Part shown: piece after piece, positions 32,718 through 40,036 of the stretch
Numbering within the stretch: position 1 is the stretch's first letter
Layout of the letters: each line of letters opens with the position of its first letter
Assembly: GCA_029776125.1 (NCBI GenBank)
Contig: JARVJS010000014.1
Location: 1 to 56,945 of the forward strand
Length of the DNA stretch: 56,945 nucleotides
DNA from: Nitrososphaeria archaeon
GTDB lineage: Archaea > Thermoproteota > Nitrososphaeria > JACIWG01
Direction: 5' to 3'
The notes under the pieces: generated by a model
The model's database searches: none
The model's input: the letters and a program-made list of their open reading frames with translations, nothing else
Told to the model about the DNA's origin: nothing
Program-made: the position numbers and the translations under genes

Positions 32718-34103
32718 TCAGACAACATTGTCCTTGACTAGAAAAGTTTTCCCGCAGAAGGGGCATCTTACAACAAGATCCTCCTTAAACTTAAGCAGCC
32801 TCTCGAGCTCCGCAACCCTTGCCCTTAGAACATCAATTTCTTTTCTAGCGTAAGCCAAGTCCGTTTCCACGGAAACAGTGTCACGTGCAGCCTCCCTAGC
32901 CTTCCTTATCTCCCACAGCGCATCATCCAAGCTCATGACGTTAACAAGCTCAACAATCCTACGCTTCTCCTCCTCACTAAAGTCTCCCTTAACAAATTCT
33001 TCGGCGAGACGGAACGCTATACCTCTTCTGGAGGGAATGAGGCCGTTGAAGATGAAACCGTGTTTGGCGTTAAGTTCATCAAACTTCCTGCTCATGAACT
33101 CTTCTGCAGCCTTAAGCGCCTGCTTCGGATCAATGCCGCGGTACACTTGATCAACAACCATCTTGGTCTCGCTGCTGGTAAGCCCCTTTTCCCTGACAGC
33201 GTATGCGATCTCCTTAACAGCATCAGGCTTATCCTTTATCTTAAGAAGCTCCTCCGCATGCGATGGGGTGAGGAAGCCCCTGGGCTTGGAGACAGAAGCC
33301 CCCTTATCCAGCCCACCTTCTCTGACACCGTCTACGGCAACAAAATTGTGCCCTGGGGCACAATTTCCCGCTCCAGTCTCCTGCAACGGTACAGAATTTA
33401 GGTTAACCAAATTGTGCGGTAACGCACAATTTTCCGCCCTAGTCTGTCCAAAGTAGTCTCCAACAGAATTTTGCGCTGGCGCAAAATTTCCTGCTCCAGC
33501 ATCATGCGATGGCACAGGATTTAGGTTAACCAAATTTTGCCGTACGGCAAAATTTTCTGCCCTAACCTGCTCCAAACCATCTCCGTCAGCCTTCCTCCTG
33601 TCAATCTCCCTCTGAAGCCTCCTCTCGAAGTCTTCTTCAAGCATTTTCTGCACCTCCTCCGGAAGGTCAAGAAACTGTATCCTGCGGACAACGTAGCTGC
33701 AGTCTTTCCCAATCTTGTTGGCGAGGTCGGTGACCGAACCCCAGCCGAACTCTTCAACATACCTTTTGAAGGCTCTAGCCTCTTCCATTGGACTAAGCTG
33801 CTTACGCTGAACATTTTCAACCAACGCTATCTCGAAAGCGTCCCTGTCATCCAGTCCATCGTGTACAATACACAGCGCCTCTTCCACGCCAAGCGTCTTC
33901 AACGCATTATATCTTCTCCATCCGCAGACAAGCTCGTACCCGCTTCCAGCCTTCCTGACAGTAAGCGGGTTAAGAAGCCCCTTCCTTCGAATACTTTCAG
34001 CAAGCTCGTCTATCCTGCCAAGAGATGACCTCAAAAGAAACCTTGGAGCACTGATTTCCGAAAGCCTAAGATATCTGATCTGAGATGAAACAGCCTTCTG
34101 CAT
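32718..34103 (-). CDS. ParB/Spo0J-like partition protein with a repeat-coding insert
   Basis: From ATG 34103 (TTTTTTGGAGG 7 nt upstream) the 461-aa protein has a ParB N-terminal domain, residues about 8-105 (IDELAESIRRKGLLNPLTVRK, GWRRYNALKTLG, ALVENVQRKQLSPMEEA). A helix-turn-helix follows (WGSVTDLANKIGKDCSYVVRRIQF). Residues about 175-260 are an insert of two related units (RAENFAVRQNLVNLN and RAENCALPHNLVNLN). A second helical domain, a coiled coil and a C-terminal CPFCG knuckle complete it. The insert is encoded by four 24-bp palindromes that could be its own binding sites. No ParA gene is seen in the element. Confidence 0.85.
   Translation of the reverse strand: MQKAVSSQIRYLRLSEISAPRFLLRSSLGRIDELAESIRRKGLLNPLTVRKAGSGYELVCGWRRYNALKTLGVEEALCIVHDGLDDRDAFEIALVENVQRKQLSPMEEARAFKRYVEEFGWGSVTDLANKIGKDCSYVVRRIQFLDLPEEVQKMLEEDFERRLQREIDRRKADGDGLEQVRAENFAVRQNLVNLNPVPSHDAGAGNFAPAQNSVGDYFGQTRAENCALPHNLVNLNSVPLQETGAGNCAPGHNFVAVDGVREGGLDKGASVSKPRGFLTPSHAEELLKIKDKPDAVKEIAYAVREKGLTSSETKMVVDQVYRGIDPKQALKAAEEFMSRKFDELNAKHGFIFNGLIPSRRGIAFRLAEEFVKGDFSEEEKRRIVELVNVMSLDDALWEIRKAREAARDTVSVETDLAYARKEIDVLRARVAELERLLKFKEDLVVRCPFCGKTFLVKDNVV
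33343..33555. repeat. Four 24-bp palindromes inside the parB-like gene (candidate centromere)
   Basis: Copies: 33343-33366 (AAATTGTGCC/GGCACAATTT, centre CTGG), 33409-33432 (AAATTGTGCG/CGCACAATTT, centre GTAA), 33466-33489 (AATTTTGCG/CGCAAAATT, centre CTGG) and 33532-33555 (AAATTTTGCC/GGCAAAATTT, centre GTAC). Centres are 66, 57 and 66 bp apart, and copies 1-3 and 2-4 are each 123 bp apart, so the block is a duplicated pair. Stem bases differ between copies in a compensated way. Confidence 0.93.
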
Positions 34104-34137
34104 ACAGCATCCTCCAAAAAAGGTGGAAAAGACTCCG

Positions 34138-34227
34138 TCACCATTCCCGCATACTGTTGGGAAAGTAGAAGGCGACAGCCAGAACAAGGCATACTCCAAA
34201 AATCATTCCTAAAACAAACAAGTCCAT
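34138..34227 (-). CDS. Possible 29-residue single-pass membrane peptide
   Basis: The frame reads MDLFVLGMIFGVCLVLAVAF followed by YFPNSMREW and TGA. One transmembrane helix fills most of it. TTTTTTGGGGG stands 8 nt before the ATG, the same leader seen before other genes of this operon, which supports translation. It lies 34 nt before the start of the parB-like gene on the same strand. Function unknown. Confidence 0.42.
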   Translation of the reverse strand: MDLFVLGMIFGVCLVLAVAFYFPNSMREW

Positions 34228-34430
34228 CCGCTTGTCCCCCAAAAAACTTGTCCAAAAAAAGTTTCAAGCAAAAAAAGTGTGGAGAAAAATGGACAGGATC
34301 TAGATTTCGACAACCTCTCCATTTAACTTTGGCTTAGGGTTGACCTTCCCGCGATTCTCTCTATTGCAGCATCCTTTCTAATATCATTCTTTCACACTAG
34401 GGAGGAGAAGATAGCGCATTCTAGAAAATA

Positions 34431-34593
34431 AAATTTATATAATTGGAAATCCAGAAAATGTCTTGGCTGACGTGAGGTTGGGTTACTCCCGTTTGAGGAG
34501 GGCGGGGTTTAACATTTTTTCAATATGTTTGGGGAAACGGTGTTGGGCGGCGAATAACATTTTTTGCTCACGTCAGCTGAGAGAGTGTAGAAA
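34431..34593 (+). promoter_or_regulatory. Promoter and long structured 5' leader of the second surface-protein gene
   Basis: A TTTATATAA box at 34434-34442 predicts transcription from about 34463. Perfect 11-base arms GCTGACGTGAG (34466-34476) and CTCACGTCAGC (34567-34577) would then close a leader of about 110 nt that ends 16 nt before ATG 34594. Smaller hairpins (AACAT/ATGTT, GTTT-GGGG-AAAC) and two AACATTTTTT copies lie inside. The fold could control translation. Confidence 0.6.
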
Positions 34594-37080
34594 ATGAGTC
34601 CAACACCATCAAAAAAGTTGAATAAGGTCGTTGGAACGCTAGAAGTGTTTATACTTCTTCTGCCAATTTTTGCTGGAGCATCTTCTCTTACACCAGTAGG
34701 CTATGCGAAGGCCATGTCTTACGTTAACCAGGACATTTTAGTGGACACTGTGTGGGACAAAAGTGGAAGCCCATATATTATACAGAAGAGTATCATGGTA
34801 GCAGAAGGTGCCACGTTGAAGATTGAGCCGGGCGTGGAAGTCGATGTCATCGAAAAGTCTACGATAACAGTGTACGGTAAAATTGTTGCAGGATCTGTTG
34901 GAGGAGAAGCTGTTAACGTTAAAGGCTGGGGTAAGCCTGGAACATTCTCTGTCCAAGTCAAAGGCGGAAATCTTCACATAGAAAATGCTGTGATAGAAAA
35001 TGTTCTTATGACGTTAGAGGATGCTGACGTGAAACTTTCTAGGCTGAAGACAGGGTCTTTTACGATAGACGTGTTCAACAGGTCCATGTTGGCAGCCGCG
35101 GGACTTGAAGCCGAAAGCCTGAAAGTCGGTGGAGGAAAATGTGGTATAGCATACTCTATCCTGTCCATAGAAAATTCGGAGGTCAAGTCAATCGAGGTTT
35201 CAGGATACGCTGGAGTTTACTGTTCGACTGTTAGACTGTCGGATGTCCAGAGCCAGACGATGAAAGTGGCTGGAAAGCCGCCATACTGGGTAGGCGGTGT
35301 GATGGGAGTCGACGTCTACAATTCCACAGTGTACTTTAACATGGTTTATGCTGGCAAAGTCGACATGAGCGGATATGGCGGCTTCAGGCACTCTTTCATA
35401 AAATTCGATGGCGGTAGGGTGGGAGACATTATCATGCCGCTTGACGTCTACAATTCTACTGTAGAAGTCTATTCTGTGGAAGCGGATACAGTAAACTTCT
35501 GTCCCGGTACGATGGTGCGTTCGAAAACCTTTTTCGAGAACGTTGTCGCGAACAAGATAATGTTCAACGGAAGCAAGTACTGGGGTGAAATCGCTTCCAA
35601 TTCGAACATTACATTCAACCGCATCGTGTGCAGGACATTGGCTGTTTCAGGCATGTCGGGAGACAGTGGAATCGACGTGAGAAACAGTACTATAAAGATT
35701 GTTGGGTCCACAGTCGCATACGGTTCAGGAGTGTACGTCAGGTGCCTCACGAACTCGGTTCTGGAAATAAGTGGATCAAACGTTTACGGAAACAGTCCAT
35801 ACGGCCTCTATGTTGGATCATCGTCTGGCATGATTATAGGCAAAAATCCTGTCGTTAAAGTGGACGGAAACTGGTGGGGTGACGCTAGCGGACCAACCAA
35901 TCCAAAACTTAATCCGGGCGGAAAAGGCGACACCATCATAGTTCCAGACAATACTACAATATCCAAGTGGCTTACTTCTCCAGCGGGAGGAGCTGTGATG
36001 CCAAGGTCTAGGCTTGAGCCAGCGAATCCTGTTATAGCAAGAGGAAGTCCAGCATCTTTTATGGTAGCAGCTGAAGGAAGCAGGATAGCCGCATGCTTCA
36101 TGGACTTCGGAGACGGTTCTGTGTCAGGCTGGACACGTGACCTGCCAGTAGTCCACGTGTATAATGCGGTTGGAGAATATCTGGTTACAGCGTACACGGT
36201 GCACGAGAACATGCTTTTAACTAAAGCATCTGCTTTGGTCAGGGTGGCGTCACCTCCTTCCGTTAAAATAGTGTCTCCTGCAAACGGTACACTATTAAAA
36301 GATAACATGGTGAAAGTGGATGTTAACGTAGAGGATCCGGTTGGGATAATATTGTGCCAGATTAAAGTGGACGATTTTACTAGAACCGTGAAACCGAATA
36401 CTACAAGATACGCTGGAACAGTCTCTTTGGGTCCTATAGCGGACGGGTGGCATCTTGTCGAGGTCAATGCTACAAACGTGTTTGGGCTATCATCTTTGGA
36501 TAACGTTGTTGTCGGAACAGACACTATCACCCCATGTATAGAAATAGAAGCTCCTCCAGCAACAAGCGGAACCTTCACTTTGAAATGGAATATAACAGAC
36601 AATTTTAGCGGCGTGAACCCTGACAGCGTCAGAATATCGTGTGGAAGAATATATTTTCCACGTGCGGTCGTCGGAAGCATTAACCTCACAATTGATGCCA
36701 CAACAAACATTATAGTTTATGCTGCAGACTATGCTGGAAACACTATTGAAGCAAACTTTACGATAAAGTATGTTGGAAAAACTTCTACAGCTACTGCAAC
36801 AGCCTCTCAGACTGAAACTTCTTCTTCCACTGAACCGTGTTCCAGCGAATCTTCTACTATACCATCGTATCATGGGCAGGAAGGCGAATACGATTGGATA
36901 AACTATGTTGTACCCTTCGTTATCCTGGCAGCAGTTGTAGCTGCGGTCGCGTTAGCTGTCGTCTATAGGTTCAGGAGAAAGAGGGAGGTTGCCGAAATTA
37001 AGGCGATTGAAGGTGAAACCGTGGAAGGCGGGCAGGCTGGAGCAGGCGGGGCAGGGGGCGGAGGAAATGAAGCTGTTTGA
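34594..37080 (+). CDS. Large surface protein: signal peptide, beta-helix, PKD and Ig-like domains, C-terminal anchor
   Basis: The 828-aa protein opens with a signal peptide (VFILLLPIFAGASSLTPVGYA). A long right-handed beta-helix of about 380 residues follows, built from short strands with N/S/G turns and ending KVDGNWWGDASGPT. A PKD-like domain (CFMDFGDGSVSGW...YNAVGEYLVTAYTV) and two Ig-like modules come next. The end is a Thr/Ser-rich stalk, a transmembrane helix (YVVPFVILAAVVAAVALAVVY) and a Gly-rich tail. It has the same architecture as 23418-25583, though the sequences have diverged. It overlaps the next gene by 14 nt. Confidence 0.85.
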   Translation: MSPTPSKKLNKVVGTLEVFILLLPIFAGASSLTPVGYAKAMSYVNQDILVDTVWDKSGSPYIIQKSIMVAEGATLKIEPGVEVDVIEKSTITVYGKIVAGSVGGEAVNVKGWGKPGTFSVQVKGGNLHIENAVIENVLMTLEDADVKLSRLKTGSFTIDVFNRSMLAAAGLEAESLKVGGGKCGIAYSILSIENSEVKSIEVSGYAGVYCSTVRLSDVQSQTMKVAGKPPYWVGGVMGVDVYNSTVYFNMVYAGKVDMSGYGGFRHSFIKFDGGRVGDIIMPLDVYNSTVEVYSVEADTVNFCPGTMVRSKTFFENVVANKIMFNGSKYWGEIASNSNITFNRIVCRTLAVSGMSGDSGIDVRNSTIKIVGSTVAYGSGVYVRCLTNSVLEISGSNVYGNSPYGLYVGSSSGMIIGKNPVVKVDGNWWGDASGPTNPKLNPGGKGDTIIVPDNTTISKWLTSPAGGAVMPRSRLEPANPVIARGSPASFMVAAEGSRIAACFMDFGDGSVSGWTRDLPVVHVYNAVGEYLVTAYTVHENMLLTKASALVRVASPPSVKIVSPANGTLLKDNMVKVDVNVEDPVGIILCQIKVDDFTRTVKPNTTRYAGTVSLGPIADGWHLVEVNATNVFGLSSLDNVVVGTDTITPCIEIEAPPATSGTFTLKWNITDNFSGVNPDSVRISCGRIYFPRAVVGSINLTIDATTNIIVYAADYAGNTIEANFTIKYVGKTSTATATASQTETSSSTEPCSSESSTIPSYHGQEGEYDWINYVVPFVILAAVVAAVALAVVYRFRRKREVAEIKAIEGETVEGGQAGAGGAGGGGNEAV

Positions 37081-38935
37081 GCATACAATGGTCAATATCT
37101 TCCTGTTTGTGGCAATAGTGTCAGTTGTCACATACTATCCTTTGCCGATTCCACACTTTTCTAACTTCATGTCATATACGGAGTTCACTGGAATGCCTAG
37201 CACGAGTCTTCCACCAGATTTCGGTGAGAAACTGACAGAGTTCATTGACATGTGTGTATGGTGGCCTACAATTTTTGTGAAAATGTTGACCGGGGCAGCA
37301 AGTTGGCCGTATTCTGCAACGATGCAACTTGGTGTAGTCTATCTTAGTTGGATAATTTTTATTGCTGCAAGCGGTGTACCAGACCTAGATTCTGAAGGCG
37401 GCAACATACTAAGCGTTGTATTGTATCTTCCTCTAACATTCCTCCTATGGGCTCTGAAGAAGATTGCGCCTGAACCATTCAGGCACAGGGGTGCCGCGCA
37501 CAGCATATTTTATGCACTACTCGCGTCAGCAGTAAACTTTCTTCTGATGTACTTACTCTATGTTTTTGTCGTGCGAGCGATTGGCGTAAACACATTCATT
37601 GGAGGGTTGCTGGAAACCATGGCTATTTTTTCGGCTTCACTTTTGCCACTATGCTATCTAGGGCACATTCTGTTTGACACTTCAACCGAGTCCGGGGTCA
37701 GACTATTCTATCCTCTTTCGAACAAAGTCTTCTATGGAAAATTTTGGCCAGTGTTCGCTTCCCCGCTTCTACCATTCGCATACTTTATTATTGTACCATT
37801 CATTCCCAGGCAGGAGACTGCAGTCTACTGGACACAATTTTACAGCCTGTTTCCGCCAGCGTTCGCTCTATCGCTTGCACTTATACCGACGTCGATAGCT
37901 GTTAGTACATTGACTAGGAAGCCGGGAAAGTCTAAGGTAGGCAGTCTTCCTAGGACAGTGGACACAATTTTACAAGCCGATTACCCGCATGGTTCAGAGG
38001 ACACGGTGTCAGAAAGTTTGCAGGACAAAATGTTGGAAGAACGTAGGAGGAGTCTGGAGAAAGCGGAGGCTGAAAGGAGACAGGGGACTGCAATGAAGAT
38101 TATAATGGAGAAGGTTTTGGAGACTGCGAAGGACAGTGGGAAAGGCGAAGAATCTTTGCTGGAGAAAAGGAAAGCTGGAGGCCGGAAAAATAATGTTGCA
38201 CTAGAGTCCATTTGGTTCCAGGAAAAGGATTTGGAGAAAGTGTGGGCGTTCTATCTCCAGAAGAACGGTGGATCCGTTAACAGAGCGTTAGAAGAGTTTA
38301 AGCTGAAGGCTGAAGCGTTCAAGAAAACGAGTGAGGGGAAAGGGTTAGCTGAGCAAATTGACACTGTTGTAAAAGAGATCGTCGACGAAATAGCAAAAAA
38401 GAAAGTATTTGAAGAGGAAATTTATAGGAAAGCTAAAGAGGAATTGTCTAAAATGGAAAGTCAGCCTATAAAACAGGAGTATGCGACACCGAAACCTGTT
38501 GAACAGATACAAAACCTGTTGAACAGAAAACCAAAACCTGTTGAACAGATAAAGGATTCAAAAAATCTGCCGGCAATTAGGTCACCAGATTTGAAAAGGA
38601 TCCAAAAGGTTTGGAAAGTTGACGTTAAAGACATGCGACCAGAAAGACCTAAAGAATTGGTAGAAGGTGGATTTTATGAGGACGCGTATGTGTCAGCGTT
38701 CTCATTACTTGAATATGTGTTAAAGAAGAATATGAAAATGATTTATGGCGACTTCCGTGCCGTACTTGACAAAATGGTGGAAGAAGAAAAAATTTCTTCT
38801 ACACTAAAAGAAAGAATCAGCCAATATTATGATATAAGAAACGGTGTGGTACACTCTGGCAGGAAAGTTTCTTTTAAAGAAGTTCGCGAATTCGTTAACT
38901 TCGTGTACGATGTGTTAGAGGGTCAAGTACACTAG
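37067..38935 (+). CDS. DUF457/YdjM-like membrane protein fused to a HEPN-motif domain
   Basis: ATG 37067 follows GCGGAGG inside the end of the surface gene. The N-terminal about 310 residues have six or more transmembrane segments with YdjM-type motifs: GVPDLDSEGG, FRHRGAAHSI and GHILFDTSTESGVRLFYPLS, which are putative metal-hydrolase residues. A charged coiled-coil linker (about 340-530) includes three KPVEQ-type repeats. The last about 80 residues form a helical domain with YYDIRNGVVHSGR, an RN-x3-H HEPN motif. The membrane module may sense or hydrolyse a surface compound and the HEPN part may cut RNA, both inferred. Confidence 0.72.
   Translation: MKLFEHTMVNIFLFVAIVSVVTYYPLPIPHFSNFMSYTEFTGMPSTSLPPDFGEKLTEFIDMCVWWPTIFVKMLTGAASWPYSATMQLGVVYLSWIIFIAASGVPDLDSEGGNILSVVLYLPLTFLLWALKKIAPEPFRHRGAAHSIFYALLASAVNFLLMYLLYVFVVRAIGVNTFIGGLLETMAIFSASLLPLCYLGHILFDTSTESGVRLFYPLSNKVFYGKFWPVFASPLLPFAYFIIVPFIPRQETAVYWTQFYSLFPPAFALSLALIPTSIAVSTLTRKPGKSKVGSLPRTVDTILQADYPHGSEDTVSESLQDKMLEERRRSLEKAEAERRQGTAMKIIMEKVLETAKDSGKGEESLLEKRKAGGRKNNVALESIWFQEKDLEKVWAFYLQKNGGSVNRALEEFKLKAEAFKKTSEGKGLAEQIDTVVKEIVDEIAKKKVFEEEIYRKAKEELSKMESQPIKQEYATPKPVEQIQNLLNRKPKPVEQIKDSKNLPAIRSPDLKRIQKVWKVDVKDMRPERPKELVEGGFYEDAYVSAFSLLEYVLKKNMKMIYGDFRAVLDKMVEEEKISSTLKERISQYYDIRNGVVHSGRKVSFKEVREFVNFVYDVLEGQVH
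38492..38549 (+). repeat. Three direct repeats AAACCTGTTGAACAGA inside the DUF457-HEPN gene
   Basis: Copies at 38492-38507, 38512-38527 and 38534-38549. The first and third are read as KPVEQ, the second in another frame as NLLNR. The core CTGTT-GA-ACAG is a short dyad. Confidence 0.88.
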
Positions 38936-39465
38936 AAACTGATTCTTAATCATAACAAATATACGATGAACTAACATTTTTCAAATGAATTTTAGTATCA
39001 CTCTTTGAGTTGATGAACATTTTAAAGGAAAAATGTCTGCCACATTTGGCACGAATTCAAACACACTCTGTAGCCAAAAAAGACTAGAGTTATATAGAAA
39101 TTAGAACTAAATATTTTTTCTCAAGCTAGATACGAAACAAGTGAAGCATGATTTAAATGCTCGTGGCTTATAAAGCATGTAGACTTAGGCACACCAGAAA
39201 AATCGAAGACATCAAAAAGATATGATCCAAGATCAGAATAGCTCTCTCAAAATTCATATTCGCTCGCCTCTGTTGAGGTTCCTACCAGCCTAGATAATTG
39301 GGTAAAACTTAGGTAAAAGTAGATAAAAAAACTGGAAAAATAAAACATAAAGAAAATATCAAAATAAAATTTTCTTTGACAACGTTGGTTAAAGACCAGA
39401 TTTCTAAACGCCTAAATTTATAAAAAAGTTTGATCCGAAAGACGGGCGCCAAACAAAAAACTTTT
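38936..39465. other. Non-coding right end of the element
   Basis: This 530-bp stretch between the last gene and attR is more AT-rich than the element interior. It contains only short broken frames, such as one beginning ATG near 39157 (MLVAYKACRLRHTRKIEDIKK). No RNA gene is recognised. Confidence 0.55.
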
Positions 39466-39481
39466 ATCCCTTCCCCGGCGT
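39466..39481 (+). repeat. attR: attR: copy of the tRNA-Ser 3' end
   Basis: ATCCCTTCCCCGGCGT is identical to 16485-16500. The bases on either side differ from those at attL, as expected for a crossover within this core. Confidence 0.92.
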
Positions 39482-39676
39482 CTGTTCTCTTAATTCTTTT
39501 ATATCAAAAATAGATAATCTGTTATTTTTAATGCAATTAAATGCAATTATTGGATAATTTTGATCACATTATTAGTTCTCCTATCAATCCAATTAATTAA
39601 AATTAGTTCCACACTATATAGTGAATTATAGAATGTTCTAGTCTTTGATTAATTATTCCGTTTAAAGATGAAAAAT

Positions 39677-39949
39677 TTAATCCCTTATATTTTCTAGACA
39701 ACTTATTGCATCATATATTTTTACTCTAGCAAATATTGGTAAATTTGGATCTTCGCTTATTTCAGTAAGTATTGCTACAGCATTTGCCGCTCGCACTCCA
39801 AGTTTTCCGGATCCTTTTTGTAAGTCTGTCATAATTTCCTTTATTGTTTTTCTTATATTTCTTGGGACTGTTACTGTTTCAGAAATGTTTTGAAGTACTG
39901 CCAGTGCTTTAGTAACTCTTTCTTGATTTTCTTTACTGATTGTTGACAA
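39677..39949 (-). CDS. UPF0147 family protein
   Basis: The 90-aa helical protein (ALAVLQNISETVTVPRNIRKTIKEIM, then RAANAVAILTEISEDPNLPIFARVKIYDAISCLE) matches the small archaeal UPF0147 family throughout. Its function is unknown; its HEAT-like helical pairs suggest protein binding. ATG 39949 is used. Before integration this gene would have lain about 200 bp after tRNA-Ser. It is the first host gene to the right of the element. Confidence 0.88.
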   Translation of the reverse strand: MSTISKENQERVTKALAVLQNISETVTVPRNIRKTIKEIMTDLQKGSGKLGVRAANAVAILTEISEDPNLPIFARVKIYDAISCLENIRD

Positions 39950-40036
39950 TGTTCATCACCCTCCATGTTAAGAATTATACCCCCTATTATATCCCCTAAA
40001 TTATTTAATTTAAATCTTCTATTATGTTGTTACTTG

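Larger units (their letters stand above)
16485..39481. mobile_element. Integrated plasmid- or virus-like element in tRNA-Ser
   Basis: The element is delimited by identical 16-bp direct repeats at the 3' end of tRNA-Ser and at 39466-39481, a unit of 22,981 bp. An intact tyrosine integrase gene starts 54 bp inside the left end and reads inward. Inside, base composition shifts to a visibly higher G+C than both flanks, starts are often preceded by GGAGG-type ribosome sites, and repeat families occur that are absent outside. Gene content is replication, partition, regulation, nuclease, HEPN-type and surface proteins, with no recognised capsid, terminase or conjugation gene. Confidence 0.92.

Noticed and set aside
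33107..33130. TTAAGCG-CC-TGCTTCG inside the parB-like gene as a seventh palindrome copy
   Set aside because: The arms mismatch at two positions and the segment is ordinary coding sequence (LKAAEEF region).
36221..36238. CTAAAGCA-TC-TGCTTTGG resembling the dispersed palindrome
   Set aside because: It lies in the middle of the surface-protein coding sequence, codes for LTKASALV in a normal strand, and the outer bases do not pair fully; chance is likely.
39466..39481. Remnant of a second tRNA-Ser gene
   Set aside because: Only the 16-bp core is present, with no D, anticodon or T arm upstream; it is an attachment-site copy.
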